From JBBQED01 sp038320345 (GTDB lineage Bacteria; Bacteroidota; Bacteroidia; AKYH767-A; OLB10), in assembly GCA_038320345.1 (NCBI GenBank), contig JBBQED010000001.1, forward strand, positions 248,001 to 312,000: a DNA stretch of 64,000 nt, read 5' to 3'. Shown here piece after piece: positions 1-9,400 of this stretch. The notes beneath the pieces were generated by a model that had not been told where the DNA came from, did no database searches, and saw only the letters and a list, made by a program, of their open reading frames with translations. Numbering within the stretch: position 1 is the stretch's first letter; the number at the start of each line of letters is the position of its first letter. A program made the translations under genes and the position numbers.

Positions 1-261
1 CTCAAAAGAATTGAAAGAATTGGATTAGGTCATCTCCCAATATGCATGGCGAAAACTCAAAAATCTTTTTCTGATAATGAAAAACTGATTGGTCGTCCTA
101 AGGGTTTTACAATTACGGTTCGGGAATTTGAAATTGCTGCAGGTGCCGGATTCTTGGTTCCCATACTTGGATCTATCATGCGAATGCCGGGATTACCTGC
201 CATTCCCGCCTCTGAAAATATGAAGATTGATGATAATGGAGTAATCAGCGGCCTCTCCTGA
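1..261 (+). CDS. fhs: Formate-tetrahydrofolate ligase, C-terminal fragment (5' cut by window edge)
   Basis: The reading frame is open from base 1, so the gene begins outside the window and only its last 86 codons are seen. The text LGHLPICMAKTQ followed by GRPKGFTITVRE and AGAGFLVPILGSIMRMPGLP is the conserved C-terminus of formate-tetrahydrofolate ligase. That enzyme joins formate to tetrahydrofolate with ATP to give 10-formyl-THF for one-carbon metabolism. The internal ATG at 46 lies inside the conserved block and is not the start. The protein ends at its usual place, shortly after the PAIPASE segment. The ATP-binding part cannot be judged here. Confidence 0.93.
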   Translation, partial: LKRIERIGLGHLPICMAKTQKSFSDNEKLIGRPKGFTITVREFEIAAGAGFLVPILGSIMRMPGLPAIPASENMKIDDNGVISGLS

Positions 262-298
262 GGTGTTGTGTTAAATTCAGTAATATAAAAATTGTACT

Positions 299-613
299 AT
301 GTCGTTCTCAAAAACTTCGCTAGGTCGGTTAAGGTGGATTGGTATCGCAGAAGGAATTTCCTTTCTCATACTTTTATTCGTTGCGATGCCGCTTAAATAT
401 TTGGGCGGGATTCCTGAGGCTGTTAAATATACAGGTTGGATGCATGGGATTTTATTCATCATGTATATCTATGCCCTGATAAGTGTTTATATCGATTACA
501 AATGGACAATCAAGCGTACCGCAATTGGTTTCATTGCGTCCCTACTTCCCTTTGGGACTTTCGTATTGGATAAACAACTTAAGCAGGACGAAGCAGCCTT
601 GAAGTTAAAATAA
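299..613 (+). CDS. DUF3817 integral membrane protein
   Basis: This 104-residue protein has three hydrophobic segments (about residues 13-35, 48-66 and 73-90). The opening GRLRWIGIAEGISFLILLF, the central KYTGWMHGILFIMY and the tail LPFGTFVLDK match the DUF3817 family of small inner-membrane proteins, which have no settled function. It lies 38 bp after the fhs end and could be cotranscribed with it. Family assignment is from pattern memory. Nothing in the sequence indicates a substrate. Confidence 0.8.
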   Translation: MSFSKTSLGRLRWIGIAEGISFLILLFVAMPLKYLGGIPEAVKYTGWMHGILFIMYIYALISVYIDYKWTIKRTAIGFIASLLPFGTFVLDKQLKQDEAALKLK

Positions 614-746
614 TAACACTTTTGAGTGCCGCATTGAATCGACATCTCTAAAATTAGGATGGTGAAAGTGTGCTGGGAAAGCGTAATCTGTTAATTTTTA
701 TCGGTTTTTACCCTAAAACCTGATTTGCGGGCTACTTTTATACCCG

Positions 747-1910
747 ATGTTACAACCTTCATTTGATTCCTGGACGACCATCTTCCTTTTTGCAGCAATT
801 CAAGGCCTCTTTGTAGCAATTGTTCTTTTCTTCATTAAGAAAGAAAATAGGTTGAACAATTTTTTGCTTGCCTCCTATATATTTCTTTTTTCTGTTACGC
901 TCATCGAATACGTTCTTTACTGGACGCATTATCTCCAACTTTATCCTCATATGATGGATGTAAGTGCAACCTTCCCGATGGTGTTTGGAGTGATCTTATA
1001 TTTCTATTTCCGCAACGTGTTTGAAAATAAAGCGCTTTCAAAAAAGGATCTCTTACACCTGATCCCTTTCCTGCTTGCAGTACTATTATTACTCCCTCAA
1101 TATTTAAGTACGGCCGCTGTTAAACTCATTTGGATGACAGGAGGTCAGGCGAAAGCATCTGTTTTTCACTGGCCATTTCAACAGCAAACACTAATACGGA
1201 TTTTTCCCTGGATTAAAATTGTGCATATGTTGATTTATGCTAGCTTCATTTCTTATTCCTATACCTCCCTGAGTAAAACAAATCAAGAAGTAAGCTCGTG
1301 GTTCAATTGGCTGACAGGACTTTTCATCGCATTTATCGTGAGCTATGCCTCTTATTATATTCTAGTCAATTTCGCATTTTTTAATGTGGAATGGGATTAT
1401 ATGATTTCCTTCTCTATGATGTTCGCCATCTATTTTATTGCATGGTTCGGATACCTGCAACCGAAAGTATTTAGTGGCTTTACAATAATAGATGCTATAA
1501 GAGGAGGTCCTCGTTATAAAAATTCTGCCCTCAATGAAGACATCAGTCAAGAAATTCTGACCCGATTAAACACCTTAATGCACACTGAAAAAGTTTATCG
1601 GGAAAATGATTTACGACTTGAGAAATTAGCAGGGATCTTATCCGTCTCCAAGCATCACCTTTCTCAAGTTATCAATGAGCAAACAGAGATGAATTACTTT
1701 GAATACATCAATCATCTCAGGATCGAGGAAGCCAAAGAGTTACTCATTCAAAAGACCAAGAAAGAACTCAATATCATCGAAGTTGCTTTTATGGTTGGGT
1801 TTAATAATAAAGTCTCCTTTAACAACACCTTCAAAAAAATAGTCGGAAAAACTCCAACAGAATTTCGTAATGCTTGTTGGCAAGAACAGGAAAAATCCCA
1901 TTTTCAGTAA
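747..1910 (+). CDS. AraC-family transcriptional regulator with N-terminal membrane domain
   Basis: The 387-residue protein has about seven hydrophobic helices in its first 240 residues and a cytoplasmic C-terminal AraC-type domain of two helix-turn-helix motifs (about residues 275-380). The HTH shows LEKLAGILSVSKHHLSQVIN, FEYINHLRIEEAKELL and the family signature VAFMVGFNNKVSFNNTFKK followed by GKTPTEFR. Such membrane-tethered AraC proteins are common in Bacteroidota and are thought to sense an envelope or extracellular signal. The ligand is unknown. The T9SS cargo gene starts 56 bp downstream on the same strand, which is a possible but unproven target. Confidence 0.87.
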   Translation: MLQPSFDSWTTIFLFAAIQGLFVAIVLFFIKKENRLNNFLLASYIFLFSVTLIEYVLYWTHYLQLYPHMMDVSATFPMVFGVILYFYFRNVFENKALSKKDLLHLIPFLLAVLLLLPQYLSTAAVKLIWMTGGQAKASVFHWPFQQQTLIRIFPWIKIVHMLIYASFISYSYTSLSKTNQEVSSWFNWLTGLFIAFIVSYASYYILVNFAFFNVEWDYMISFSMMFAIYFIAWFGYLQPKVFSGFTIIDAIRGGPRYKNSALNEDISQEILTRLNTLMHTEKVYRENDLRLEKLAGILSVSKHHLSQVINEQTEMNYFEYINHLRIEEAKELLIQKTKKELNIIEVAFMVGFNNKVSFNNTFKKIVGKTPTEFRNACWQEQEKSHFQ

Positions 1911-1966
1911 ATCTCGATCCGTTTTACCCTGTTTTTTCTACCCCGTGCTTTCATTTGCAATAAATT

Positions 1967-3736
1967 ATGAAAGCCATGAAAAACTTTACCGGATTGCTAA
2001 TGCTCTTCTCCATTATCTCGTCTGCACTTTGTGCACAAGGAGGATTTAAAAAAATTACAGACCCCAACAATCCTATCACCAACTTTACTACAGCTGGAAT
2101 CTATAAAGGAGCTGCTTGGATTGATTTTGATAATGATAATGACCTGGACCTCTTTGCTGGACATAATTTCTTGTTTAGGAATGATGGTAACGGCGTCTTT
2201 GTACAAATCGTGAATCCCTTTAATTTCACTCCGGCGCAACAATTTGTTACCGGAACTTCTTGGGCCGACATCAATAATGATGGCTATATTGATTGCCTTT
2301 TGGCTCAAGATCCTTCCCTTGTTTTTATGAACAACGGAAATGGTACTTTTACGGATGTCTCATCACAGATCCCCAATTTTAGCACGTATCCTTCGTGGGG
2401 TTGCGCCATAGGGGATTGGAATAAAGATCAATTTCTTGATTTTACCTTTGTACACGCAGCAGGTTTCCATGCTACCGGTCCTTTTCCGAGTAAACTCTAT
2501 CTGAACACCAACAATCAAATTACACCGCAAAACATCTCGGGGTATTTATTAACTGATTCCATAAAACCTTTCACTGTACCTTATTGGAGCGATTATGATC
2601 TTGATGGCGACATGGATCTATTTATTGCAAGTGGCCCCGGTGGTTCTCCTGGTCCGGATTTCTGTTATAAAAATCTAAAGATGGAAACAGGGCTGGATAC
2701 TTTCGCGTTGATGACAACAGAATTATTTACTACTCAATTACAAGATGGACAATGTTATAATTTTATTGACTTCGATAATGATCAGGACTTAGATTTATGC
2801 CTAACGAATTATCAAGGAGCATTAACTCAACTGTATGTAAATAACAATGGGGTGTACTCCACAATAGTAACTCCATTCACCGAACAAGTATCTAATCTAA
2901 GTAATGATTGGGGCGATTTTGATAACGATGGAGATCTCGATGTAATGATAACGAATGATCATCGGCAATGTAGATACTACAAGAATCTTGGGAATGGAAC
3001 ATTTGCACCCTATATAATTTTGGGAATCTCCGGTAGTGGAGGAATAACGAATGGGGATTATGATAATGATGGAGATCTGGATGTGTTTATTCATGGTGCG
3101 AGTTTCGCAAGAGCACTTTTTGAAAATGATTCTGCGGCCATTGGTAATAATTGGATTAATATAAAATGCACGGGTACCGTTTCTAATAAATCAGCTATAG
3201 GAACTATCGTTAAATTAAAAGCTACTATCAATGGGAATTCGGTTTGGCAGATGAGAGAAATAAATGCACAAAACTCTTTTCAAGGTCAAAATGATTTGCG
3301 AGTTCATTTTGGATTAGGAAATGCGACAATGGTGGATTCGCTGATTCTAAAATATTCTTCCGGCATAGCAGATACTCTCATCAATATTCCGGTGAATCAG
3401 TTTTACTGTCATGAAGAAGGCTCGAACGCACTTTGTTTTACAACCTCTATAAAAGAAAATATTCCTGCAAAACTTAATTTTGATCTATTTCCTGAGCCCG
3501 CTACCGACCTCTTAAATATGCGATTTAAATCTCCTCTCAGTATCGAAAATATTCAAATTAAAATCTTCGATTTGCAAGGAAAAATTTTATATCAAGAAGA
3601 AAGGTCAAAAGTCGAAACGAGCACTGTCATAAATATTGCTGCGTTATCTGCCGGTGTTTATTTCATAACGGTAGAGGGAAACAATTTCCATGCTGGAGAA
3701 AAGTTCATCAAAATAAATACTAGCGTAAAACAATAA
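1967..3736 (+). CDS. Secreted VCBS/FG-GAP repeat protein with ASPIC/UnbV domain and T9SS sorting tail
   Basis: The 589-residue protein begins with a signal peptide ending near SALCAQ; starts at 1967 and 1976 (codon 4) are both possible. Seven calcium-binding loops of the form DxDxDxDxD follow, for example DFDNDNDLDLF, DYDLDGDMDLF, DFDNDGDLDV and DYDNDGDLDV, as in the VCBS/FG-GAP beta-propeller. Around residues 400-470 is an ASPIC/UnbV-like segment (SAIGTIVKLKATING, LRVHFGLG). The last 85 residues form a T9SS type A sorting domain (FPEPATDLLNMRF ... LSAGVYFITVEG). Likely exported across the outer membrane and anchored or released as an adhesin or polymer-binding protein. Its true ligand cannot be read from sequence. 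Confidence 0.88.
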   Translation: MKAMKNFTGLLMLFSIISSALCAQGGFKKITDPNNPITNFTTAGIYKGAAWIDFDNDNDLDLFAGHNFLFRNDGNGVFVQIVNPFNFTPAQQFVTGTSWADINNDGYIDCLLAQDPSLVFMNNGNGTFTDVSSQIPNFSTYPSWGCAIGDWNKDQFLDFTFVHAAGFHATGPFPSKLYLNTNNQITPQNISGYLLTDSIKPFTVPYWSDYDLDGDMDLFIASGPGGSPGPDFCYKNLKMETGLDTFALMTTELFTTQLQDGQCYNFIDFDNDQDLDLCLTNYQGALTQLYVNNNGVYSTIVTPFTEQVSNLSNDWGDFDNDGDLDVMITNDHRQCRYYKNLGNGTFAPYIILGISGSGGITNGDYDNDGDLDVFIHGASFARALFENDSAAIGNNWINIKCTGTVSNKSAIGTIVKLKATINGNSVWQMREINAQNSFQGQNDLRVHFGLGNATMVDSLILKYSSGIADTLINIPVNQFYCHEEGSNALCFTTSIKENIPAKLNFDLFPEPATDLLNMRFKSPLSIENIQIKIFDLQGKILYQEERSKVETSTVINIAALSAGVYFITVEGNNFHAGEKFIKINTSVKQ

Positions 3737-3760
3737 TTCCTTCTTCCACTAAACTTTACA

Positions 3761-3827
3761 TCTGGGCGTTCCCTTACCTGCTGCTATGCACCAGGTAAGG
3801 TCAGGCTTTCCGTTTCAATCTTTTTTC
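3761..3827. other. Structured intergenic element (perfect 9-bp hairpin in a GGGCGTTCCC...GTCAGGCTTTCCG frame)
   Basis: Between the VCBS cargo gene and the NYN gene is a perfect inverted repeat: CCTTACCTG (3772-3780) and CAGGTAAGG (3792-3800), with an 11-nt loop. It is flanked by GGGCGTT on the left and TCAGGCTTTCCG on the right, followed by ATCTTTTTT. There is no T-run directly after the stem, so it is not a standard terminator. The flanks resemble a recurrent Bacteroidota intergenic hairpin family that I recall, in which the stem varies while the GGGCGT...CCC and GG(G)TC(G/A)GGCT..CCG borders are kept. That recollection is uncertain. The function could be a REP-like repeat or a structured RNA. 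Confidence 0.45.
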
Positions 3828-4043
3828 CCACCCGCAATCCACACTCAAAAAAGGATTTTCACTGCAATCCTTAACGCAAACTGTCATTAAAAATGTAATG
3901 GTCTGCTGCCCACTTTGTTTTTTACTCTCCCAAAAAATTCTTAACTTATTCTAAAAAAATAATCGAAATTGTCTTTCTAAAAACTACTTTTTGAAATCGT
4001 GATGGTGGCTCTTTTCACTAAATTTGAGCTAAATTATTTCACA

Positions 4044-4622
4044 ATGTCTATTGGTCTTTTTATCGACGCTTCTTATTGCTATAAAGTATTTCGTGATAAA
4101 ATAGATTATATCAAACTTCGTCAGCATATCGAAATAACAATGGGTGATACCATTGATGAAGCCTATTACTTTAGCGCGGATAACGATCCTCCTGTTGCTG
4201 CGAACATGCACGCTTTCTTAAGTACACCTTATCCTGCAGGTCCGGGTTTTAGAGTGAAGATTTACAGAATGAGTAAAAAAAATCTCTTTTGGCCAGATCA
4301 CTTGGGCGGGAATCCTGTAACTCACCCCACTGAAAAAAATACTTTTTATGAACTAAGAAGCCAGAAAGGTGTTGATGTAGGATTAGTATTTCATATGACC
4401 CGTTCCTATTACCGCAGAAAATGGTCGCACTTGGTTTTAGTTGCGGGTGATGGAGATTTTAATGAGCCCGTTCAAAATCTTGTGGAGGCAGAAGGTGTTG
4501 ATCTCGTTCTTGTTGGTTCCACTTCCACGATCTCTTCAGAACTTCAATCCTATGCCCGTTCTATTATCGAAATCGATAAGGAGCCTCTTCATCAGCAATT
4601 ACTTTTGTCTGCTAAAATCTAG
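4044..4622 (+). CDS. NYN-domain (PIN-like fold) protein, LabA/DUF88 type
   Basis: The start chosen is ATG 4044, giving MSIGLFIDASYCYKVF; a longer frame from 3999 adds 15 residues that do not look conserved. The 192-residue product has NYN signatures: an N-terminal IGLFIDASY acidic motif, EAYYFSADNDP, KGVDVGLVFHMT, and LVLVAGDGDFNEPVQNLVEAEGVDLVLVG. The conserved Asp residues fit the metal-binding centre of PIN/NYN nucleases, usually acting on RNA. Family members vary in whether they are active. The next gene, AlkB-like, begins 8 bp downstream on the same strand, so the two are probably cotranscribed. Confidence 0.82.
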   Translation: MSIGLFIDASYCYKVFRDKIDYIKLRQHIEITMGDTIDEAYYFSADNDPPVAANMHAFLSTPYPAGPGFRVKIYRMSKKNLFWPDHLGGNPVTHPTEKNTFYELRSQKGVDVGLVFHMTRSYYRRKWSHLVLVAGDGDFNEPVQNLVEAEGVDLVLVGSTSTISSELQSYARSIIEIDKEPLHQQLLLSAKI

Positions 4623-4630
4623 TGCGTACA

Positions 4631-5233
4631 ATGGATCTCTTTAATCCGGATTCCAGAACCAATATTCTTCCATCGGGAGGAACTGCCATTTATTATGGTC
4701 GAATCTTCAACCTTGAAATAGCAAATTTTTACCTCGATGAATTATTGAATACTATTCCCTGGAAAAATGATGAAGCACTGGTTTTTGGTAAGTTGATTAT
4801 TACAAAAAGAAAAGTGGCTTGGTATGGCGATAGTGCTTTTTCTTATACGTATTCCAACATTACTCGGCAAGCATTAGTGTGGACCAATGAATTATTGGCG
4901 CTCAAAAAAATAACAGAAGAAATTACAGGATCAACTTTTAATTCCTGCTTGTTGAATTTATACCATAGTGGTGACGAAGGCGTAACCTGGCATAGTGATG
5001 ATGAAAAGACACTCCTTAAAAATGGTACTATTGCCTCTATTAGTTTTGGTGCCGAACGAAAATTTTCTTTTAAGCATAAACATACCGGCACTTCAACTTC
5101 TGTACTTCTGGAACATGGAAGCTTACTTGAGATGAAAGATGAAATTCAAAGCAATTGGTTACATAGCTTACCGAAGTCTAAAAAAATAACAACCCCCAGA
5201 ATAAACCTTACCTTCAGAACAATTTTGCGCTGA
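4631..5233 (+). CDS. AlkB-like 2-oxoglutarate/Fe(II) dioxygenase
   Basis: This 200-residue protein has the AlkB-family catalytic core. An HxD iron motif lies in VTWHSDDEKTL, a distal iron-binding His in WLHSLPK, and the 2-oxoglutarate-binding RINLTFR near the C-terminus. NLYHSGDEGVTWHSDDE and SISFGAERKF are typical of the short AlkB homologues (ALKBH2/3-like). These enzymes remove alkyl groups from N1-methyladenine and N3-methylcytosine in DNA or RNA. The frame also opens at a GTG (4622) overlapping the NYN stop; ATG 4631 is the more usual choice. The pairing with an NYN nuclease candidate suggests nucleic-acid maintenance, as inference only. Confidence 0.9.
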   Translation: MDLFNPDSRTNILPSGGTAIYYGRIFNLEIANFYLDELLNTIPWKNDEALVFGKLIITKRKVAWYGDSAFSYTYSNITRQALVWTNELLALKKITEEITGSTFNSCLLNLYHSGDEGVTWHSDDEKTLLKNGTIASISFGAERKFSFKHKHTGTSTSVLLEHGSLLEMKDEIQSNWLHSLPKSKKITTPRINLTFRTILR

Positions 5234-5262
5234 CAAAACGTGATCTCTTAAGGGGTCTCCTT

Positions 5263-6108
5263 CTAAAACATTATTCCTAATGTAAGCCCTCCAGTTAAGG
5301 TCATCGGAAAGTTCTTTCCTAAATAAACATGACTATAAGCATAAGGCTCGAATTCAAGATCATTATAATCTGTACTGTTTAAATTAGGATCCGCTTTATA
5401 ACTACTATGCTGATATCCATAACCCATTCCAAAATACCAATCTAGTGTCAATATATCTCCTAAAAGATATTGCTTACCAAAAATAATATTGAAAGCAAGA
5501 TTATCATAGGTGATCCGCTTTTTAACAGTATTTACAGTCTGATCCTGCCAGAAATGATTATAGATAAGTTCGGGTTTAATATATGCACCTCTTAATGGAT
5601 GTGACCTTCTTTCTCCTCTGTAATAATAATCCTTTCCAGTCCAAAATTTTGGTCCTGCTTTAAAATAAACGCCTGAAGCATTTGGCCTTCCATCTCCTAA
5701 TCCTACACCAATCAATCCTATTTTACCTTCTAAATTCATTCCTTTTTTTAACACTGTTTCATAGCCAAAAGCAAGACTGTAATACAAAGGTGAAAAAAAT
5801 TGAAATTTGATGACATGTGTTTTTTCGCGTGCCCTTTCATCAGTTTCAGAGATCTGTAAAGGATCACTAAAAAAATTTATTACCGTTCCGTTAGCTAAAA
5901 TAATTTTCCTGACTTTTGATTTTTCTAATACAATAATCGGTGCCTCATTCGCTCCCCATGGCAAATATTTTATTTCATCAATTCCGATTTCTGTAACCTT
6001 TACCACAAGAATTTCAGCATTTTTCACAAGCTGTAAAGTATCCTGTGCTTTTGTAAAAGTTGCGAGCAACAGGAAAAAACCCAGTACTATTATTCTGTGC
6101 GTTTGCAT
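5263..6108 (-). CDS. Exported protein of unknown function, probable outer-membrane beta-barrel
   Basis: The 281-residue product has a clear signal peptide (HRIIVLGFFLLLATFTKAQ). A short conserved-looking N-terminal segment follows (VKVTEIGIDEIKYLPWG, KVRKIILANGTVINFF) of the type seen in many Bacteroidota surface proteins. The rest is rich in aromatic and glycine residues in alternating patterns (YYSLAFGYETVL, LDWYFGMGYGYQHS, LTGGLTLGIMF) and ends near a hydrophobic-aromatic terminus, as in outer-membrane barrels. I cannot name a family. It is convergent with the AlkB-like gene, with 29 bp between the stops. Confidence 0.7.
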   Translation of the reverse strand: MQTHRIIVLGFFLLLATFTKAQDTLQLVKNAEILVVKVTEIGIDEIKYLPWGANEAPIIVLEKSKVRKIILANGTVINFFSDPLQISETDERAREKTHVIKFQFFSPLYYSLAFGYETVLKKGMNLEGKIGLIGVGLGDGRPNASGVYFKAGPKFWTGKDYYYRGERRSHPLRGAYIKPELIYNHFWQDQTVNTVKKRITYDNLAFNIIFGKQYLLGDILTLDWYFGMGYGYQHSSYKADPNLNSTDYNDLEFEPYAYSHVYLGKNFPMTLTGGLTLGIMF

Positions 6109-6407
6109 CGATCTGATTTTAGTTAACGAAGATAAAAGATTAAATCCGCTAACTGTTTATTATTTCGTGTTCTTGTTTTATAAAATCTACTACTGTTGAT
6201 GTTATCTTTTGCAAATTTTACTACTTCAAGCTCTGGTCATTAAAAAATCACACTTTCATCCTGCATTGCCTTCTTTTTTAGTAAAAACAGTACTTAGTTA
6301 GAACTCCTTCAGGTTTTCAACGGAAATGATTAGATAAGTCGCTGAAATGATGACAATTCTCCCTACACTTTTCAGTAACTTTACATGTTAATTCCCGTTT
6401 ATACAGT

Positions 6408-9400
6408 ATGCGATTTCCTGTTGTCATTATTGCATTTTCAGTTTTTGTGCTCGCTCTGCTTTTTGCAGGAGGGGTCTCCTTATGGAATGCCCTTTCTAAC
6501 CCTTTGCAGATCAGTGCTCCACATGTTGAAAAAAGGGACCGAATGGATCTTGCGATCAAACAGGAATTTGAACTTACTCGTGACCCAAATACAAATACAG
6601 TTCCCAGAGAACGATTGATGGCTGCTAGGAGTTATGCTGAACAGCTTCGTCAGAATGCTCAGAATAATCGGATTGCCGGAGCTATTGCTGGAATTACTTG
6701 GTCAGAAAGAGGTCCAAAAAACGTTGGTGGTAGAACACGTGCGCTGATGGTTGATCCCAATGATCCCACCTTTAAATCTGTATTTGCTGCCGGTGTAGGA
6801 GGTGGACTATGGAAAACTACTGACATCACACAGCCTACCCCCTCCTGGGTTGCTGTAAATGATTTTTTCTCGAATATCGCTATTACTGCTTTATGTTATA
6901 ATCCCACTAGTCCTAGTATTATGTATTTCGGTACTGGTGAAGGATGGTTTAATGGTGATGCTATAAATGGTGATGGGATCTGGAAAAGTATTGATGGTGG
7001 TCTTACTTTCACTCAACTGCTTTCCACTGCTGGAATAGCTAATTTCAGTTTCATTAACAAAATAGTAGTTCACCCCACTACTGGAGATGTTTATGCAGCT
7101 ACTTCAGCAGGTCTCTTTAGATCACAAAATGGAGGAACAACTTGGTCGAAAGTGTTAGGCACTGGTGTAGGTGGAGGAATTAATGCAATGGCCGATGTTG
7201 AAATTGCAGCTGATAATTCAGTTGTTGCTGCAACGGGTAGAATATTTTCCGGTGCCGATGGCGTTTATCGTTCTACTACCGGAAATTCAGGATCATTTGT
7301 AAAATTGAATACTGGAAACGGCTTCCCAACAACTGGATTTGAAAGAATCGAAATTGCATGTGCGCCTTCAAATGCTAGTGTGATATATGCGCTTACTCAA
7401 GATGTGAGTACATATGGGATCTTTAATATTTATAAAACAATTAATCAAGGAGTTTCTTGGACAGCCTGCGCATTACCTAATGATGCTGATCCCGGAATAG
7501 CTGCTGAATTTACAAGAGGACAAGCTTGGTATGATTTCTCAGCTGCAGTAGATCCTAATAATGCAAATACATTAGTAGTTGGTGGTGTCGATTTATTTAA
7601 ATCAACGAATGGAGGAACCAGCTGGACTCAATTAAGTCATTGGTACGGTGGTTTTGGATTTCAAGAAGTTCACGCTGATCAACATGCAGCGATATATCAA
7701 CCGGGAAGCTCTTCCGTAGTATACTTTGGAAATGATGGCGGTTGCTGGAGATCTTCAGACGGAGGAACAACCATAGCACAGAAATCTTATAATTATAATG
7801 TTACCCAGTATTATGCCTGTGCTATCAATCCTGGTTTAGGATCTAATCAGTTTATGGCTGGAGCTCAGGATAACGGTACTCAGCAATATAGTACTCCTGG
7901 AATAAATAATACGATTGAGGTTACTGGCGGTGATGGTGCTTATTGTCATATTGACCAGAGTGATCCCTTGATGCAGTATTCTTCTTATGTTTATAATAAT
8001 ATTTACCGGTCGAATGATGGGGGACTAACGTTCACGTCTATCCGTTCTTCTAATAATGGTTCCTTTATTAATCCTAGCGATTTTGATGATACCGGAAATA
8101 ATTTTTATGCTTGTTATCTCGGCGGACAATTTACCCGTCTCATCACTGCACATACCAGTACCACTTGGTCGAATATTTCGATCTCTCCGTTTAACGGAGC
8201 AAAAGTCACTTCGGTAACTGTTTCTCCTACTACCGCCAACCGCGTTTTCTTTGGCTTAAATAACGGAAGGGTGGTGCGAGTTGATAATGCAAATGCGGCG
8301 ACGCCTACAGGTACTTGGATTAACAGTGGCACTGGAATGATAGGTTCGGTTAGCATTTCTTCTATCGCCTGCGAAAAAGATGATGACACTCACTTGTTGG
8401 CTACCATCAGTAATTATGGTGTAAATAGTGTTTGGGAAACTAAAAATGGTGGAACAACATGGACTTCCGTAGAAGGAAATCTTCCAGATATGCCGATACG
8501 TTGTGTTATGTTTAGTCCCCTCGATAGTTCAGATGCACTCGTTGCAACTGAAATTGGAGTTTGGACTACCGATAATTTGAATGGACCGGCTACTGTTTGG
8601 GGGCCTAGTAATTCAGGACTTGCAAACGTAAGAACGGATGACCTTCAAATAAGATCTTCCGATAATATCATCATTGCTGCTACTCATGGTCGTGGGTTGT
8701 TCAGTACTGATTTTTACGCTCCAGCACGACCAGATTTTACTGCTGACCTGAGATTAATTTATAATGGTAAAACGATTGCCTTCACCGATGGTTCGGTAAA
8801 GGCAACTTCATGGCTATGGAATTTTGGAGATGGCTTTTCTTCCTCTTCTAAAAATCCAACACATACTTACGTTACTCCAGGTGTTTATAATGTTTCACTT
8901 CAAATCAATGGAACATTATCTGAAGTAAAGAATACCTATATTCAAGTATTACCGAATCGCGGAACTCCCTATACTCCTGCTCTCGGCGGGAATTTTGAAA
9001 GTAATGTATTTGATTTTGGTGCCGAATCAACTGGTGGCACCAGCTGGCAACGTGGAAGCAGCGCAGTAGTGGGGAAAAACGGAACGAATAGTGGCTCCTA
9101 TTCCTGGGTAACCAATCTCACTGGAAATTATTCCGATAATGCGTATGCTCTTTTTTATACGCCTAATTATAATTTTACTGCTGCTGGAACTTATACCTTG
9201 CGCTTCTATCGAAAAAATAGTTGTGAATCAGGATACGATGGTTTTCAAGTAGAATATTCATTGAACAAAGGAACAACTTGGGCTTTACTCGGAACTGCTG
9301 GCGCTGGTTGGTACGACTTTGCTAATGGTGCCGGAGGTACTGCATTCCCTGCAGGATCTCCATTCTTCAATGCTGCACAAGCTGCCTTTGTACAAACCAA

